64,000 nt of DNA from Locusta migratoria (Eukaryota; Arthropoda; Insecta; Orthoptera; Acrididae): positions 285,227,154-285,291,153 of the forward strand of contig CM048747.1 in the NCBI GenBank assembly GCA_026315105.1. Direction: 5' to 3'. The notes under the pieces are model-generated. The model had not been told where the DNA came from. It was given only the letters and a program-made list of their open reading frames with translations, and did no database searches. The position numbers and the translations under genes are program-made. Of the stretch, positions 12,325 to 22,139 are shown one piece after another. Positions within the stretch are counted from its first letter, which is position 1. Each line of letters starts with the position of its first letter.

Positions 12325-12690
12325 CGAAATATGTCTACTTCCAATGCGATAAATAGTTCAGATAGAAAGATGATAGAAACCTTCGAAATGTGGCGCTACA
12401 GACGAATGGTGAAGATTAGATGGGTAGATCACGTAACTAATGAAGAGTTACTAAACAGAATTGGGGAGAAAAGATGTTTCTGCCAGATCTTGAGTAAGAG
12501 ATGTGTGACTGGTGGGACATTTTCTGAGACATCAAGGTATTGTAGAGGGCGCTCAAGAGACGAATATAGTAAGCAGGTTCAAATGGATGTAGGCTGACGT
12601 TCTTATTTGCAGATGAAGAGGCTTGTGCAGGAGAGGGGTGCTTGGAGAGTTGCATCAAATCAGTTTGCGGAATGAAGACCACAACAACAA
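12325..12690 (+). mobile_element. RTE-like LINE, 3' end only
   Basis: The translation FEMWRYRRMVKIRWVDHVTNEELLNRIGE matches the C-terminal region of the longer copy at 55828-57965, and the fragment ends in GAAGACCACAACAACAAC, the same short 3' tail. It is 5' truncated and frame-damaged after residue about 50. This LINE family is present five times in the window. Confidence 0.85.
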
Positions 12691-12871
12691 CAAGCCAAAG
12701 AAAGCGTTTTAATTTTATAGATAGTATTTATTGATTCCTCCTTCAGTTTATTTATTGTTATAAAAGCATTCAGATTTTTTTAAATTGTAGAACATTTCAA
12801 TCTGCTACGCCCACCTTAGATGGCATTCTTGGTCCTCTTGCCACCGTTTAAAACATTCCAGTTTCAATATA

Positions 12872-13495
12872 TACCGGGTGATTAAAAAGTCAGTATAAAT
12901 TTGGAAACTTAATAAATCACGGAATAATGTAGATAGAGAGGTAAAAATTAGAAAAAAGGTGTCCGGTAGATGGCGCTTCATCTGATCAGAAAAGCAATAA
13001 TCAACATAACAAATTAAGACAAAGCAAAGATGATTCTTTACAGGAAATGCTCAGTATGTTCAGCATCATTCCTCAACAATAGCTGTAGTCGAGAAATAAT
13101 GTTGTGAACAGCACTGTAAAGCATGTCCGCAGTCATGGTGAGGCACTGGCGTCGGATGTTGTCTTTTAGCATCCCTAGAGATGTCGGTCGATCACGATAC
13201 ACTTGCAACCTCAGGTACCCCCAAAGCCAATAATCGCATGGACTGAGGTCTGGGGACCTGGGAGGCCAAGAATGACGAAAGTGGCGGCTGAGCACACGAT
13301 CATCACCGAACGACGCGCGCAAGAGATCTTTCACGCGTCTAGAAATAAATGGTTTATTTTCTTGTTTTTTGTTTAATAAAACCCATGTCATTCCATGTAT
13401 CCATGCATGCGTGTGTCAATTGTTACCTCTCTATCTACATTATTCCGTGTTTTATTAAGTTTTCAAATTTATACTGACTTTTTGATCACCCGGTG
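12872..13495 (-). mobile_element. Mariner-superfamily transposon with 73-bp inverted repeats
   Basis: The ends CCGGGTGATTAAAAAG and its reverse complement open inverted repeats of about 73 bp with some four mismatches. They are flanked by TA (12870-12871 and 13496-13497), the usual target of this superfamily. A minus-strand frame, 13391-13038, gives the C-terminal transposase part WPPRSPDLSPCDYWLWGYL, which holds the third catalytic Asp region. The N-terminal DNA-binding part and first two acidic residues are missing, so it is an internally deleted, non-autonomous copy. Exact family within IS630-Tc1-mariner is uncertain. Confidence 0.85.
13038..13391 (-). pseudogene. Mariner-like transposase C-terminal fragment
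   Basis: 117 codons without stop. The PPRSPDLSPCDYWLWG box is the hallmark around the last catalytic acidic residue of mariner-type DDE transposases; YRDRPTSLGMLKDNI and the helical end follow as expected. It begins in frame after the deletion junction, so the first Met is unlikely to be a real start. Confidence 0.8.
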
Positions 13496-13497
13496 TA

Positions 13498-14087
13498 TTG
13501 AAATTTTGCATCCATTATATGCCCGTATAGTCTGCTAATTTCATGTTATCTCACTGGGAATTTATTACATTATTAATAACTGCGCGTTTCATCAACAATG
13601 TTGGGTGCAAGATGTACCACTTCAGCACAAATTTTGCAAAACAGGCCCACTTATCTAGCTCTGTATACCTCCGTTTGTCTCAGACTTTGTCGACAGACAT
13701 TGATTGTATAGAAAATTAGAACATGAAATGTATGTTTCAAAGAACAGTGTTATCATTACAGTTTCCGGATATTACAAATGCATCTTATTCTTCAATACAG
13801 AAAAATATTTCATATATGTTTTGGCTTTTGTCAGGGAGCAAAGAAAACAAAGCAAGAAATATTTTAGTATGTATGCTACCAACGCGTCATTTTCTGGGAG
13901 CAAACTAATTTTTTTCAATAATCTGAGAAATCAGGTTAGTCCAAGATTGCTTCTGAATCTTTTTATGACCAGTATCTACGAAAATGCGAGCTCTTTCAAC
14001 ATATTAATAGAAGTTCAGTATCTTGGAAATCACAGTGTGATGTTGTTTCATCCCACTGCAAAGACAGCCAGGAAAATAAGAATGTCA
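13498..14087. other. Anonymous AT-rich DNA
   Basis: A 128-codon plus-strand frame (13704-14090) and an overlapping 61-codon frame are present, but composition is plain AT-rich and no motif is visible; I do not call a gene. Confidence 0.5.
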
Positions 14088-14306
14088 TAAACGTACCAGT
14101 CTTGCGGGCCCTCTAATTGTTTCGCGGCATGGTTGTTCGACTATTTAAATGGATCCACTACAGACCACTAGAGGAATTTTCTCTTAATGGCAATTATTCC
14201 AGTTGTAAACTAACAGCGCGGTATTTCAAATAAAAGGAAACACGTAATCAAGTTATTATCTTTCATTAAGTAACTGACATACCAAAAGTATTTCCACACT
14301 CATTAG
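14088..14306 (+). repeat. Dispersed repeat R1, copy without SINE
   Basis: This stretch aligns to the reverse complement of 22140-22555: shared blocks include AACGTACCAGT, GTTCGACTATT, AATGGAtCCACTAC, CACTAGAG, AAAAGGAAACACGT and AACTGAC.TA.CAAAAGT. The other copy is interrupted by a SINE-A where this one is continuous. No coding potential and no clear inverted termini. Confidence 0.75.
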
Positions 14307-14725
14307 AGTCTGACACAAGTCTGTCATATAACACATTCAATATATCTTAGAAAACATTTAAAATTGTTGTGAATAACAGATTTTACGACAGTTTCGAATT
14401 TTCTAAAGTTCTGTAGCAGTTTTAGGTACTTTTGCTCTCAGAATCGTTCTGTCTCAACTACGAAACGTCGCGCCTGAAGCGAGAGGTTTTGCATAAAGGG
14501 TAGTTGAACTAGCCAGATAATAAAAACTTTAGTATTAACACCAACACTTTCACTGTACACATGACTGAACTAATATTTCTACAGATTTCTGAAATTGAAA
14601 TGATATGAATATCTTGTTCTGGTTCTGGAATAAAACCCATCTCTTTCAGCCATTCTAAACCAAGCAAAGCATTAGTGTCTTGTCTATACTCGATCATGAG
14701 AAGGATCGTCGTAGCTAGGCAGAAA
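14307..14725. other. AT-rich stretch, nothing recognised
   Basis: A 62-codon minus frame (14509-14697) has no recognisable domain. Confidence 0.45.
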
Positions 14726-14747
14726 TATTGGCGCTAGAGCCGACATT

Positions 14748-14828
14748 AATCGACTGCTGGCCTGGCGCAATGGATAGCGTCACCGATTGCGGTGCTGAAG
14801 GTCGCCTCTTCAATTCCCGTCCACCGGC
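14748..14828 (+). mobile_element. tRNA-like sequence, degenerate (SINE head or tRNA pseudogene)
   Basis: The 5' part GGCGCAATGGATAGCG is a typical tRNA A-box/D-arm of tRNA-Arg type, and an imperfect acceptor stem can be drawn with ACCGGCA at the end. The B box is eroded (CTTCAATTCC). I therefore read it as a retroposed head or pseudogene, not a working tRNA gene. Confidence 0.5.
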
Positions 14829-14950
14829 AAAAATGTTTTTCTTTGTAATTAACATTTCCAGAATGTTCTCCGTGTTTCTTATGTTCATTTGTAATTTCTA
14901 TTTGCTCCTTGTGTTAACCATTCTTCTAATTTCTGGTACATCATGTCTGT

Positions 14951-14986
14951 GTATAAATAGCAGAGCACTGCGCGAGAGGCAGTCAG
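14951..14986 (+). promoter_or_regulatory. TATA box plus initiator-like sequence
   Basis: TATAAATAG is followed about 30 bp later by TCAGTG, the spacing of an arthropod RNA polymerase II core promoter, and an AATAAA lies about 30 bp further on. It might belong to a solo LTR, but no second LTR or clear TG..CA borders were found. Confidence 0.25.
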
Positions 14987-15055
14987 TGCTGCGTGTACGT
15001 TTCAGTTCGTAATAAACCTGCTTTCAGTATAAGTGCTGTGTTCAGTCGACAACCC

Positions 15056-16091
15056 TGCCTTCGAAGTCAAGCCTGCTTCCTCGACCTTAACACTCTTATC
15101 TGATCAACATAACAGAACTACTCGTTCCTGTCAGAGCAAAACCCTTTCTGTCTCTATCCATCACTCAGCCGGTTTCTCAAAATCCTTTCCAGTAGCAGGA
15201 ACCAGCCTTTGGAACAATCTACCTCAGTATATCAGAGAACTGAATAACACTGCCAGCTTCAAACGACAGTTAATGGATTATCTACTAAAGCAATAATTAC
15301 GCCAGTCTTTATTACCCTACGGCCCAGGTACGTCACATCCATTCCTCCTCCCAGATATTCTCCGATTGCCCTTGCTCTCGCCAGGTACAGCTTTCTTAAC
15401 TTCCTTCTGTCAGAATTCACCATGCCTAAACCAGTCTCGATATATTCAAAAGTACATGTTGTATCTGCTAATATCAATGTTGTTACTTCTATTATTACAT
15501 CACCAGCAGCAGAAGGTTTCTCAGTGGTACTGCTAGTATTAATCCTATTAGAGTTAAGTCAATACCTTTTATTTAGATCCTTTTACATGTAATTAATCTG
15601 TATAAATTATGTTATTAATTATTTATCTGTAAAAATCATTATTATGTTATAGGTAACTCACGGTGCGCCTCGGTTGCACAGTGGTAGAGTGCCAGACTAC
15701 AAAACTAAAGGTCCCGGGTTCGATCCCCGCCACGTCCTAGGATTTTTATCTGTCACTTTCCACTTCTTTCACCTCTGCCAGTATCGCTCATGTGAAAAAT
15801 ACCGAGTAGCACCGTGGTTCGGAACCCACGTTAAACTGTAGGTCCCCTAATAACTGGCTGGATAAGTCGGTTCGAAGGTCGGAGGAAGGCAACGGCATAC
15901 CACCTCCAAACAGGACCATGCCTAGTAAAGCACTATGGTGTTCAAATCAATCTTCGGATTGTTGACTGTTTTACTTACTTACTTTAGGTAACTCACATGT
16001 AAAGAAATACTGTATGTGTAAAACCCTGGTCCAATGTAAGAGAGGGCGTGATGGTCCTAATCTGATCAGGCTAAATAAATAAATAATAAAA
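15056..16091 (+). mobile_element. CR1/L2-like LINE 3' end with (AAAT)n tail
   Basis: The plus-strand frame 15033-15296 ends SFPVAGTSLWNNLPQYIREL...SFKRQLMDYLL, the C-terminal pattern of CR1/L2/Rex-type ORF2 proteins (W-N-x-LP then SFK..L). A 3' untranslated part follows, holding a SINE-C copy, and the element ends CTGATCAGGCTAAATAAATAAATAA near 16080. Everything upstream of the C-terminus is missing. The exact clade is not certain. Confidence 0.75.
15662..15984 (+). mobile_element. SINE-C (tRNA-derived), inserted in LINE 3' UTR
   Basis: The tRNA-like head has GCACAGTGGTAGAGTGCC (A box) and GGGTTCGATCCC (B box). The body runs to a (TTAC)n tail. The 12-bp duplication TAGGTAACTCAC flanks it exactly at 15650-15661 and 15985-15996. 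A second copy lies at 26352-26648. Confidence 0.92.
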
Positions 16092-16610
16092 TTCCAACGC
16101 GACAATATGTATGAAATATCGGAGTTTTCACAAACCTGAAACAATTTTTTTTATTTATTTATTGGTTATTGAACCAGGAACGTAATAAATACCCTTACGT
16201 CCCTAGTAACAAGTAACAAAGTGTCCTGACATAAAGACCTGGCGAAGTTAGAGCGCAGTACCTAATGGGATGATAACTAAGAAAAGTGAAATGCTAGTAC
16301 TCAAATGTTTTCACCAACAATGGGAGGTTTGAATCTGTAGTAAAGGTAAAATTACGTTATACGTGACCGGAAATGGAATCCCGAACCTACCGAAGTGTTA
16401 TCTATGTACGAATAGGCGTTAAATCACAAATCTTGGCAGGAAATAAGGATGCGTGCGTTTATGAGTAGAAACAACAGTACCTATCGTTGTATTCGATAAA
16501 GCTTGAAGCTACATTAAAAATTATTTTTCAGAAACAGTGGAATGTGCGCTATCTAGGGCTTCAAATGAAATTAGGTATATTTTTGTGCTGGACCAGGATT
16601 CTAATCCGTA
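16092..16610. other. AT-rich stretch, nothing recognised
   Basis: A T-rich stretch with TTTATTTATTTATT near 16150 and anonymous DNA follow; no family recognised. Confidence 0.45.
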
Positions 16611-16621
16611 CACGTACCTTT

Positions 16622-16836
16622 GTAAATCTATCGGACTCAAGTGCTTGGCTATTAGTCCGTAGCTTACAGACTACTTAAAGTAAGGTAAACTAACCTAAGG
16701 ACAACGAAAAAACCCATGCCCGAGGGGGGACTCGAACCACCGACGGGAAACGACCACGCGCACCGCAGCACGACACCCCAGTGCCATGCGCGCCGCAGCA
16801 CGGCGACCCAGTGCGCACGGCTAATGCACCGCGGCT
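16622..16836 (-). mobile_element. SINE-A copy with duplicated head segment
   Basis: Body and B box (minus-strand GGTTCGAGTCC) are intact; flanks CACGTACCTTT (16611-16621) and CACGTGCCTTT (16837-16847) form the duplication with one mismatch. Within the head a unit of about 30 bp beginning CCGCAGCACG occurs twice in tandem, lengthening the copy. Confidence 0.85.
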
Positions 16837-16847
16837 CACGTGCCTTT

Positions 16848-17160
16848 CTTGGAGACCTAGAGGAGTCTGCTGTTTCGTAGAAAGAAACTAAATGGTTCCG
16901 GGAACATGGAATTCTGCGAAACAGGAGATAGGAATTAGAATCCAATTTTCAACGTCTCAAGTTCTAACATAATAAGATACATGTGGCCCTAAACGAACAT
17001 TGGTTTATAAACTGGAGTTATGTAATGTAAGGAAATCTTTCAGGCGGAAGAGTTACTGATAGCTGTGTGTAATCGCTGCTGTACCGGATGATAGCGATTT
17101 GATGTTTGTTTAATACGGATTTCGGACTAAGGTGCAACTCGACGTTCATCACTTGGCGTT
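16848..17160. other. Anonymous DNA
   Basis: No recognised feature. Confidence 0.4.
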
Positions 17161-17179
17161 GGAAGAAGGAAAGTAGACA

Positions 17180-17495
17180 CAATGGTACGTGTTAAAATAT
17201 ACGCCTGAAGGGGATGATCGACTCATATATTGCAGATGTAATACACGAAATGATGGATCACACCACTAAACCAAGATGAAGTCGCAACGTGAGACGCGTT
17301 TAGCATACATACTAGAGGCGGCGAAGACAATGTGGCGCTCAATGAAAAGATCAACTGCAACTTGCTCAACTGCTCAGCAGTCGTCACACGCTCATCGTCT
17401 CAGCATCTACGTGAGACAAATCCGCCTGAGGATGTTCTTAGTATAAGATCGAAACAGATAACCCAATTATAAATAAATTGTATTTTTTTGTGAAC
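17180..17495 (+). mobile_element. Possible Penelope-like terminal region
   Basis: The segment CTGAGGA (17426-17432), a TCTTA/TAAGA stem, then GAAA (17451-17454) and an AT-rich ATAAATAAATTG end resembles the terminal regions of the Penelope-like elements found at 20.2, 24.4 and 51.5 kb. No reading frame or inverted partner was found, so this is tentative. Confidence 0.35.
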
Positions 17496-17499
17496 TAGA

Positions 17500-18235
17500 C
17501 TGATATTTTCATATTAAAACATTTAATTGATAATTATTTCAATTTAATTTTCAAAATGATTTATACTGACTATTTCGGCACTTGCGGTCGAATCTAACTC
17601 AGTAGAGAAAGCTTACTGTAATCCTACCTTAAAGCCAATCAGAAAATTTTAATATTTTTTTAAGATTGACCCTGTACACTTTATCTCCCAATACAACCGT
17701 GCATCGACTGTTGCTAGAGGATCACTTAAAATTTACAAATACAGAAAAAGGATATTAGGATTTAAGTTCCCATTGACGACGTGGTCATTTGACATTGACC
17801 ACAAGTTCGGACTGTTTTGTTAAGTACGGGGAAGGAAATCGGCCGTGCTCTTTGAAAGCAACGATCTCGATATTGGCCTAGAGTGTTTTACGGAAATCAT
17901 TTTAAAAACGTAAGGAAAAGTAGACCTGGAAAGTATACACTACCGCCATTGATTACTGTGCAATCATAACATAAATACTTGAAAGCGAAAAGGGAAATAC
18001 CGAATTTTAATACTAATTATACATCGAGCCCAAAAATACGTATGAAATTCGAAATTAAAAATAATCTGTATATTTACACATTAAGAGATGTAAAATTAAG
18101 TAGTCGCTTTCATATCTATAATGCTGAAGTTGCCTTCTCTATATCACAGTGAAATCTCCAATAATAACTGAATATCGAACATTTAAAATTATACTATCCT
18201 CTGACCTGTGTACTGATACGGCGTTTAGCTAAAAA
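17500..18235. other. AT-rich stretch, nothing recognised
   Basis: No coding, repeat or RNA signature seen. Confidence 0.45.
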
Positions 18236-18571
18236 TCTATATATATAAAAGAAAGTCTTTTTGGATACTCTATTTATAAATAAAGAGCGTTTGAACCGAT
18301 TTGGTTCAAAATTGGTGGGGAGGTAGCTTAGAAGCAGGAGACGGACATAGGAAGGTTTTTAGATACCTATTTATTTAATATTTTATGTATGACACATCTA
18401 TGTATATTAATAAAAATAAATTGCCGCATATATGAAAGCGCATAACTTGAGAATGGCTTCACCAATTTGGCTGATCTTTTCTTTGTTCTGTTCCTAATTC
18501 TCAGGACAAGGTTTGTATGAATGAAAATTTTTGAAAAATCTATCGGATAATATTAGAATTTGAGAATAACT

Positions 18572-18629
18572 GAATGTACGCTTCCCAGCTCGGATCATTT
18601 TGTAGATCCGAGCTGGGCAGCGTACATTC
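18572..18629. repeat. 25-bp-arm hairpin within the Helitron relic
   Basis: Arms 18572-18596 and 18605-18629 are reverse complements with one mismatch (24 of 25), separated by an 8-nt loop. The stem starts GAATGTACGCT and is GC-rich for the region. Confidence 0.9.
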
Positions 18630-19035
18630 GCTACTCACCCAGCGACCAAATTCGCTGTAACGGAGCAAACAAACAGAAGAAAGGTTAGAAGAAAGGGAGA
18701 GCATTGCCTGAAGCCAGGGATTAACTGGTATGTAGGGCTTAATTTTAAATCCGCTACACAGACATAGCGGGCAATGTTGGCAATAGCCGTTGATTCCGGA
18801 TAATTGCGTTACGTTGCTGTTAGTCAATTGGGTGATAGTATACAATATCCAATTAGATTTGCCGATTTCTTACCAGTACTACGTTTTTCGTTCATGGAAA
18901 CACTATTGATTGTTCTCGTGGTTATAAGTGATTAGCATTTGTAAGATTGTTTCCATAACGAAAGTCCATTTCACTCTTATACACGATAAACATCATCTTC
19001 CTCAGTAAGTGTAATGTGTCTGAAACTCAATTATT

Positions 19036-19467
19036 ATGCGGATTCTCAAAATAATATCGTTTAATATGAAGAGAAAACAACTGTCGCCAACTAAAATTTC
19101 ATTGGCTGTCTCAAGCTTTGCCATGATTGGTCGGCTTCATTCTCACGATCCAACAGCTGTTGCCTGTGTCGCGGAATGTAAAATTTTACCGGTATGTAGC
19201 AATGTTGTTAATTGTGTTTCAAGTAGATTCCTTATAAGAGTTCATTATTCACTTACGGGTAAAGTAACTAACAAGAAGGTCAACCGTATGAAATTTTATG
19301 CCTACCGTTTGATGATTCACCGAAACGAGGACAATCACATATTGAAATGGCGCAGATTGTTTCATCAGTTCGTCGTTGATATGTATGTTCGTGCAATAAA
19401 ACCATTAAGAGTACGGACATTAAAGCTACTAACCTCACAGATAGAGCAGCTCGAAAGTTCTCTCTAA
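19036..19467 (+). pseudogene. Helitron replication protein fragment (Helitron-like N domain)
   Basis: A 143-codon frame. Its second half reads KFYAYRLMIHRNEDNHILKW then RRLFHQFVVDMYVRA, which matches the domain that precedes the HUH Rep motifs of Helitrons (Y-A-Y-R-L, L-F-Q-Q-F/Y-x-V-D-x-Y). The HUH, the two Tyr and the helicase part are absent. The first Met and N-terminal 90 residues may not be native. It is therefore a short coding relic inside a non-autonomous element. Confidence 0.75.
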
Positions 19468-19547
19468 TAACCCGTTTCTAATTGTTTTACCCATCCTTTT
19501 TCACTTATATTCCCAATCTGGGTCCCGATTGCAATAATAATAAATAA

Positions 19548-19762
19548 TATCAGAGAGAGGGAGAGGAGGAGATAGAGAATGGGTGAATGAAATGGATTTA
19601 AAAAGGGGGGATGATAGGAGGGGGGAGGAGATGGATATGGTGTGGGGTAAGAGGGAGTGGTGTGAAGATACGGGGAGGAGGATATGGACAAAGGGAGGAG
19701 GCGATGGAGAAGTATAGGAGGGAGGAAGGGACAGACATCGTGAGAAGAAGAGAAGAGATTAG
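19548..19762. repeat. Polypurine (GGA-rich) tract
   Basis: About 210 nt of almost pure A/G on the plus strand with runs such as GGAGGAGAT. It creates long overlapping frames of low complexity on both strands, which I do not treat as genes. It lies in the 3' part of the Helitron relic. Confidence 0.85.
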
Positions 19763-19937
19763 GGTATATATCCCATACACATTAGCGACTGCGAAGCGTT
19801 GCCGGGTTTGCGATATCGCATTCTAGAAACGTTAGGCTTAAACGGTTCATTTGCAGTAACACACGTATACTCTAACTACAGTGACACATCTGCTAGTTTG
19901 ATGATCTCGTCAGCAGTGGAAATCAAAACATCGTAGT

Positions 19938-20010
19938 ATTCAAATGTTTGTGATGTTATGGGATCTAACTGCAGTGGTAATCGGTCCCTAAGCTTACGAA
20001 CTACTTAACA
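19938..20010 (-). mobile_element. SINE-A 3' fragment
   Basis: Only the last 70 nt of SINE-A (minus strand, ATTCAAATGTTTG to AACTACTTAA) are present; the tRNA-like head is missing. Confidence 0.75.
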
Positions 20011-20183
20011 GTTTCCTGTCCTGTCCTGCCCATTTACAGCGTCACAAAACAAAGTGTAAAATGATATCTGACTTGTGTGCCTGACGGGACGTTAGGGTTC
20101 CTCTAATGTATCATGTGAAACTCTCGCTGGCAGAGATTGTTCATTACCTCTGCTCACAGACAGAAGTAAACAACGGACTGTTT

Positions 20184-20534
20184 TAACTATGAATGGTAGT
20201 GATTTTCCGTCTTTTGCAACTACAATAAAATGCGATTTTTTCACACCAGACGCGTTTCGTTTTATTGACTGTAAAACATCATCAGTGGTCTGAAATAGTA
20301 GAAATCTACAATTTGGTTTTTGTTTAGATCGAAAACAGTTCTTAAATGGACCCTGAAAAGTAGGCCTAATGTTTGGTACTTACGGAAATTTTGTCTTCTT
20401 TTCGCTTCACATCATCCTACTATTTCAGACCACTGATGATGTTTTACAGTCAATAAAACGAAACGCGTCTGGTGTGAAAAAATCGCATTTTATTGTAGTT
20501 GCAAAAGACGGAAAATCACTACCATTCATAGTTA
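20184..20534 (+). mobile_element. Penelope-like foldback with perfect 118-bp inverted repeats
   Basis: Arms 20184-20301 and 20417-20534 are exact reverse complements over 118 bp, with a 115-bp spacer. Each arm contains the order CTGATGA, a GTTTT/AAAAC stem, GAAA, the palindrome ACGCGT and C, then an AT-rich stretch with AATAAAATGC on one strand. That resembles the terminal repeats of Penelope-like retroelements, which can lie in inverted order and carry hammerhead ribozymes. No coding region remains. Perfect identity of the arms points to a young copy or to arm homogenisation. No clean target duplication was seen. Confidence 0.7.
20426..20476 (+). ncRNA. Hammerhead-like ribozyme motif (type I arrangement)
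   Basis: In order: CAGACCA (20426-20432), CTGATGA (20433-20439), hairpin GTTTT..AAAAC, GAAA (20460-20463), ACGCGT (20463-20468), C, then TGGTGTG (20470-20476). The outer strands pair with one mismatch (helix I). The self-complementary ACGCGT could form helix III in a dimer, as proposed for minimal Penelope hammerheads. One extra T between CTGATGA and the stem departs from the consensus, so activity is unproven. The mirror copy lies in the left arm on the minus strand. Confidence 0.45.
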
Positions 20535-21028
20535 TGAAAGCAACTACGGACATTATGGCCACACAAACGAAGAATTTTTCGCCGCCTTGTCAAGCATTTC
20601 CAATTGGACTGTTTTATGTCTGTGTGCACGATTTCGACAGGTTAGTTTTTTGTCACAAAAAGACCCTGTTGTGTGTTCTCTTGTTGGTAATTTGTTTTTT
20701 GTTTTTCCTTCTGTTTAGCAAATGGAAACTGATATTATTAAAGGAATAGAGCTCTTTTCATGTGTATAAAGTTCATAACTGTGCCTGGATTTTTAGTGCT
20801 GACAGTATGTCAAAGGCACTTTGTACTTGCTATTTTTTTAGTTGTCTTTGTTGCTAGGTGTCAGTAATAAATAGTTATGTTTTGTTTTCTTTTACGAATT
20901 ATGAAATATGAATACGATTTAGGGATAAATTCATTCTGCTTTTCCCCTTATTCACATCAATATCTAAAATGGTATTTCGATATAAAAATTTTGCTATCCG
21001 TTTGTTTCTGGTAAATCCTTATGTTCAT
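20535..21028. other. Anonymous DNA between two elements
   Basis: Part of a 126-codon frame (20369-20749) crosses from the foldback arm into this stretch; its hydrophobic C-terminus has no recognised domain. Confidence 0.4.
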
Positions 21029-21850
21029 GTTGTTGTTATGGTCTTCAGTCCGGAGACTGGTTTGATTCAGCTCTCCAGCCTACTCCATCCTGAGCAAGCC
21101 TCTTCATCTCCTCACAAGAACGGCAACCCACATCCATTTGAATCTGCTTACTATATGCGTCTCTTGGTCTCCCTCTGCGATTTTTACCCCACACACTTTC
21201 CTCCAATGCTAAATTTACGATTCCTCGATGTCTAAGAATATGTCCTACCGAGCGATCCCTTCTTTTAGTCAAGGTATGCCAACAATTCCTTTTCTCACCA
21301 ATCATGTTCAGTACCTCTTCATTAGTAATGCGATCTACCCACCTAATCTTCAACATTCTTCTCTAGCACTACATTTCAAAAGACTATTCTCTTCATGTCC
21401 GCACTGTTTATCGTGCATGTTTCACTCCTGTACAAGGCAACACTCCACACAAATGCCTTCAGAAAAGACTTCCTTACACTTAATATTCGATGTTAGCAAA
21501 TTCCTTTTTTTCAAAAATGCTTTTCTTCTCATTGCCATTCTGCATTCTATATCCTCTGTACTGCGACCGTAATATGTTATTTTACTACCCAAGTAACAAA
21601 ACTCATCTGCTACCTTCATTGTTTTGTTACCTAATCTAATTCCTTCAGCATCGCCTGATTTTCTAAGACTGCATTCCATTATCTTTGTTTTGCTCTTGTT
21701 AAAGTTCATTTTATAGACTCTCTTCCACACACCGTCCATTCCATTCAACTGCTCTTCCACGTCCTTCGTTGTCTCTGTCAGAATTACGAAGTCATCGGCA
21801 AAACGCAATGTTTTTATTTCTTCACCCTGAACTTTAATCCCTATGTTCAT
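21029..21850 (-). mobile_element. RTE-like LINE, 3' third
   Basis: Minus-strand frames give RFADDFVILTETTKDVEEQLN (reverse transcriptase catalytic FADD box), then FCYLGSKI and further on MLKIRWVDRITNEEVLNMIGEK...SNQSPD. The 3' tail is short and includes CAACAACA on the element strand. Similarity to the 55828-57965 copy stops near 21845, which marks truncation. A break near 21430 splits the frame. Confidence 0.85.
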
Positions 21851-21862
21851 AGAGCTAACCAT
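21422..21862 (-). pseudogene. LINE reverse transcriptase palm fragment (FADD box)
   Basis: 146 codons. FADD with both catalytic Asp is followed by GVWKRVYKMNFNKSKTKIMECS (thumb entry) and YLGSKITYYGRS. The upstream palm Asp and PQG-like box are missing through 5' truncation. Confidence 0.8.
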
Positions 21863-21910
21863 TTCATAATGTCTCCCAACTGCATTATACCCTCTTGGAC
21901 TTTCTAACTA

Positions 21911-21988
21911 GTGTCGCACTTTCATGCGACCTAACAGTACAGTACCTGTTGATACTCTGAACTGTTATGTCCCATGAATGTGCGACAC
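21911..21988. repeat. 78-bp imperfect palindrome
   Basis: Both ends read GTGTCGCAC inward as reverse complements. About 32 nt per arm pair with five mismatches, giving a long hairpin with a small loop. It could be a tiny foldback element or a decayed inverted duplication. Confidence 0.8.
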
Positions 21989-22139
21989 CAATATTTTGTA
22001 TTTGTTGGCTTTTGTAATGTATCAAAATACAGTTTGCCCTATTTTAAGGGCCTGAATATGATGGCGTGGTCAATCGAAACTGGTTGCCAGCAAATAAAAA
22101 TATAAAAATTCAGCTGATGGTGGTGTTTTTCATTGTTTT

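Larger units (their letters stand above)
18236..19826 (+). mobile_element. Helitron relic with Rep-domain fragment
   Basis: The 5' end TCTATATATATAAAAG preceded by A fits the Helitron start (TC after a host A). Near the right end lies TTGCCGGGTTTGCGATATCGCA followed by CTAG, where a Helitron end with a short palindrome before CTRR is expected. The inside encodes a Helitron-like N domain fragment (see the 19036 entry), a 25-bp hairpin and a polypurine tract. The base after CTAG is A, not the canonical T, so the exact 3' border is uncertain. Confidence 0.6.

Noticed and set aside
13704..14090. 128-codon plus-strand frame
   Set aside because: Composition is typical of random AT-rich frames, no motif, and an overlapping frame of similar quality exists.
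15662..15740. Functional tRNA gene
   Set aside because: A and B boxes are good but the sequence continues as SINE-C with target duplications; the same holds for SINE-A, B and D heads.
19611..19826. Gly/Arg-rich and Pro/Ser-rich frames in opposite strands
   Set aside because: Both come from the polypurine tract; low complexity, not genes.
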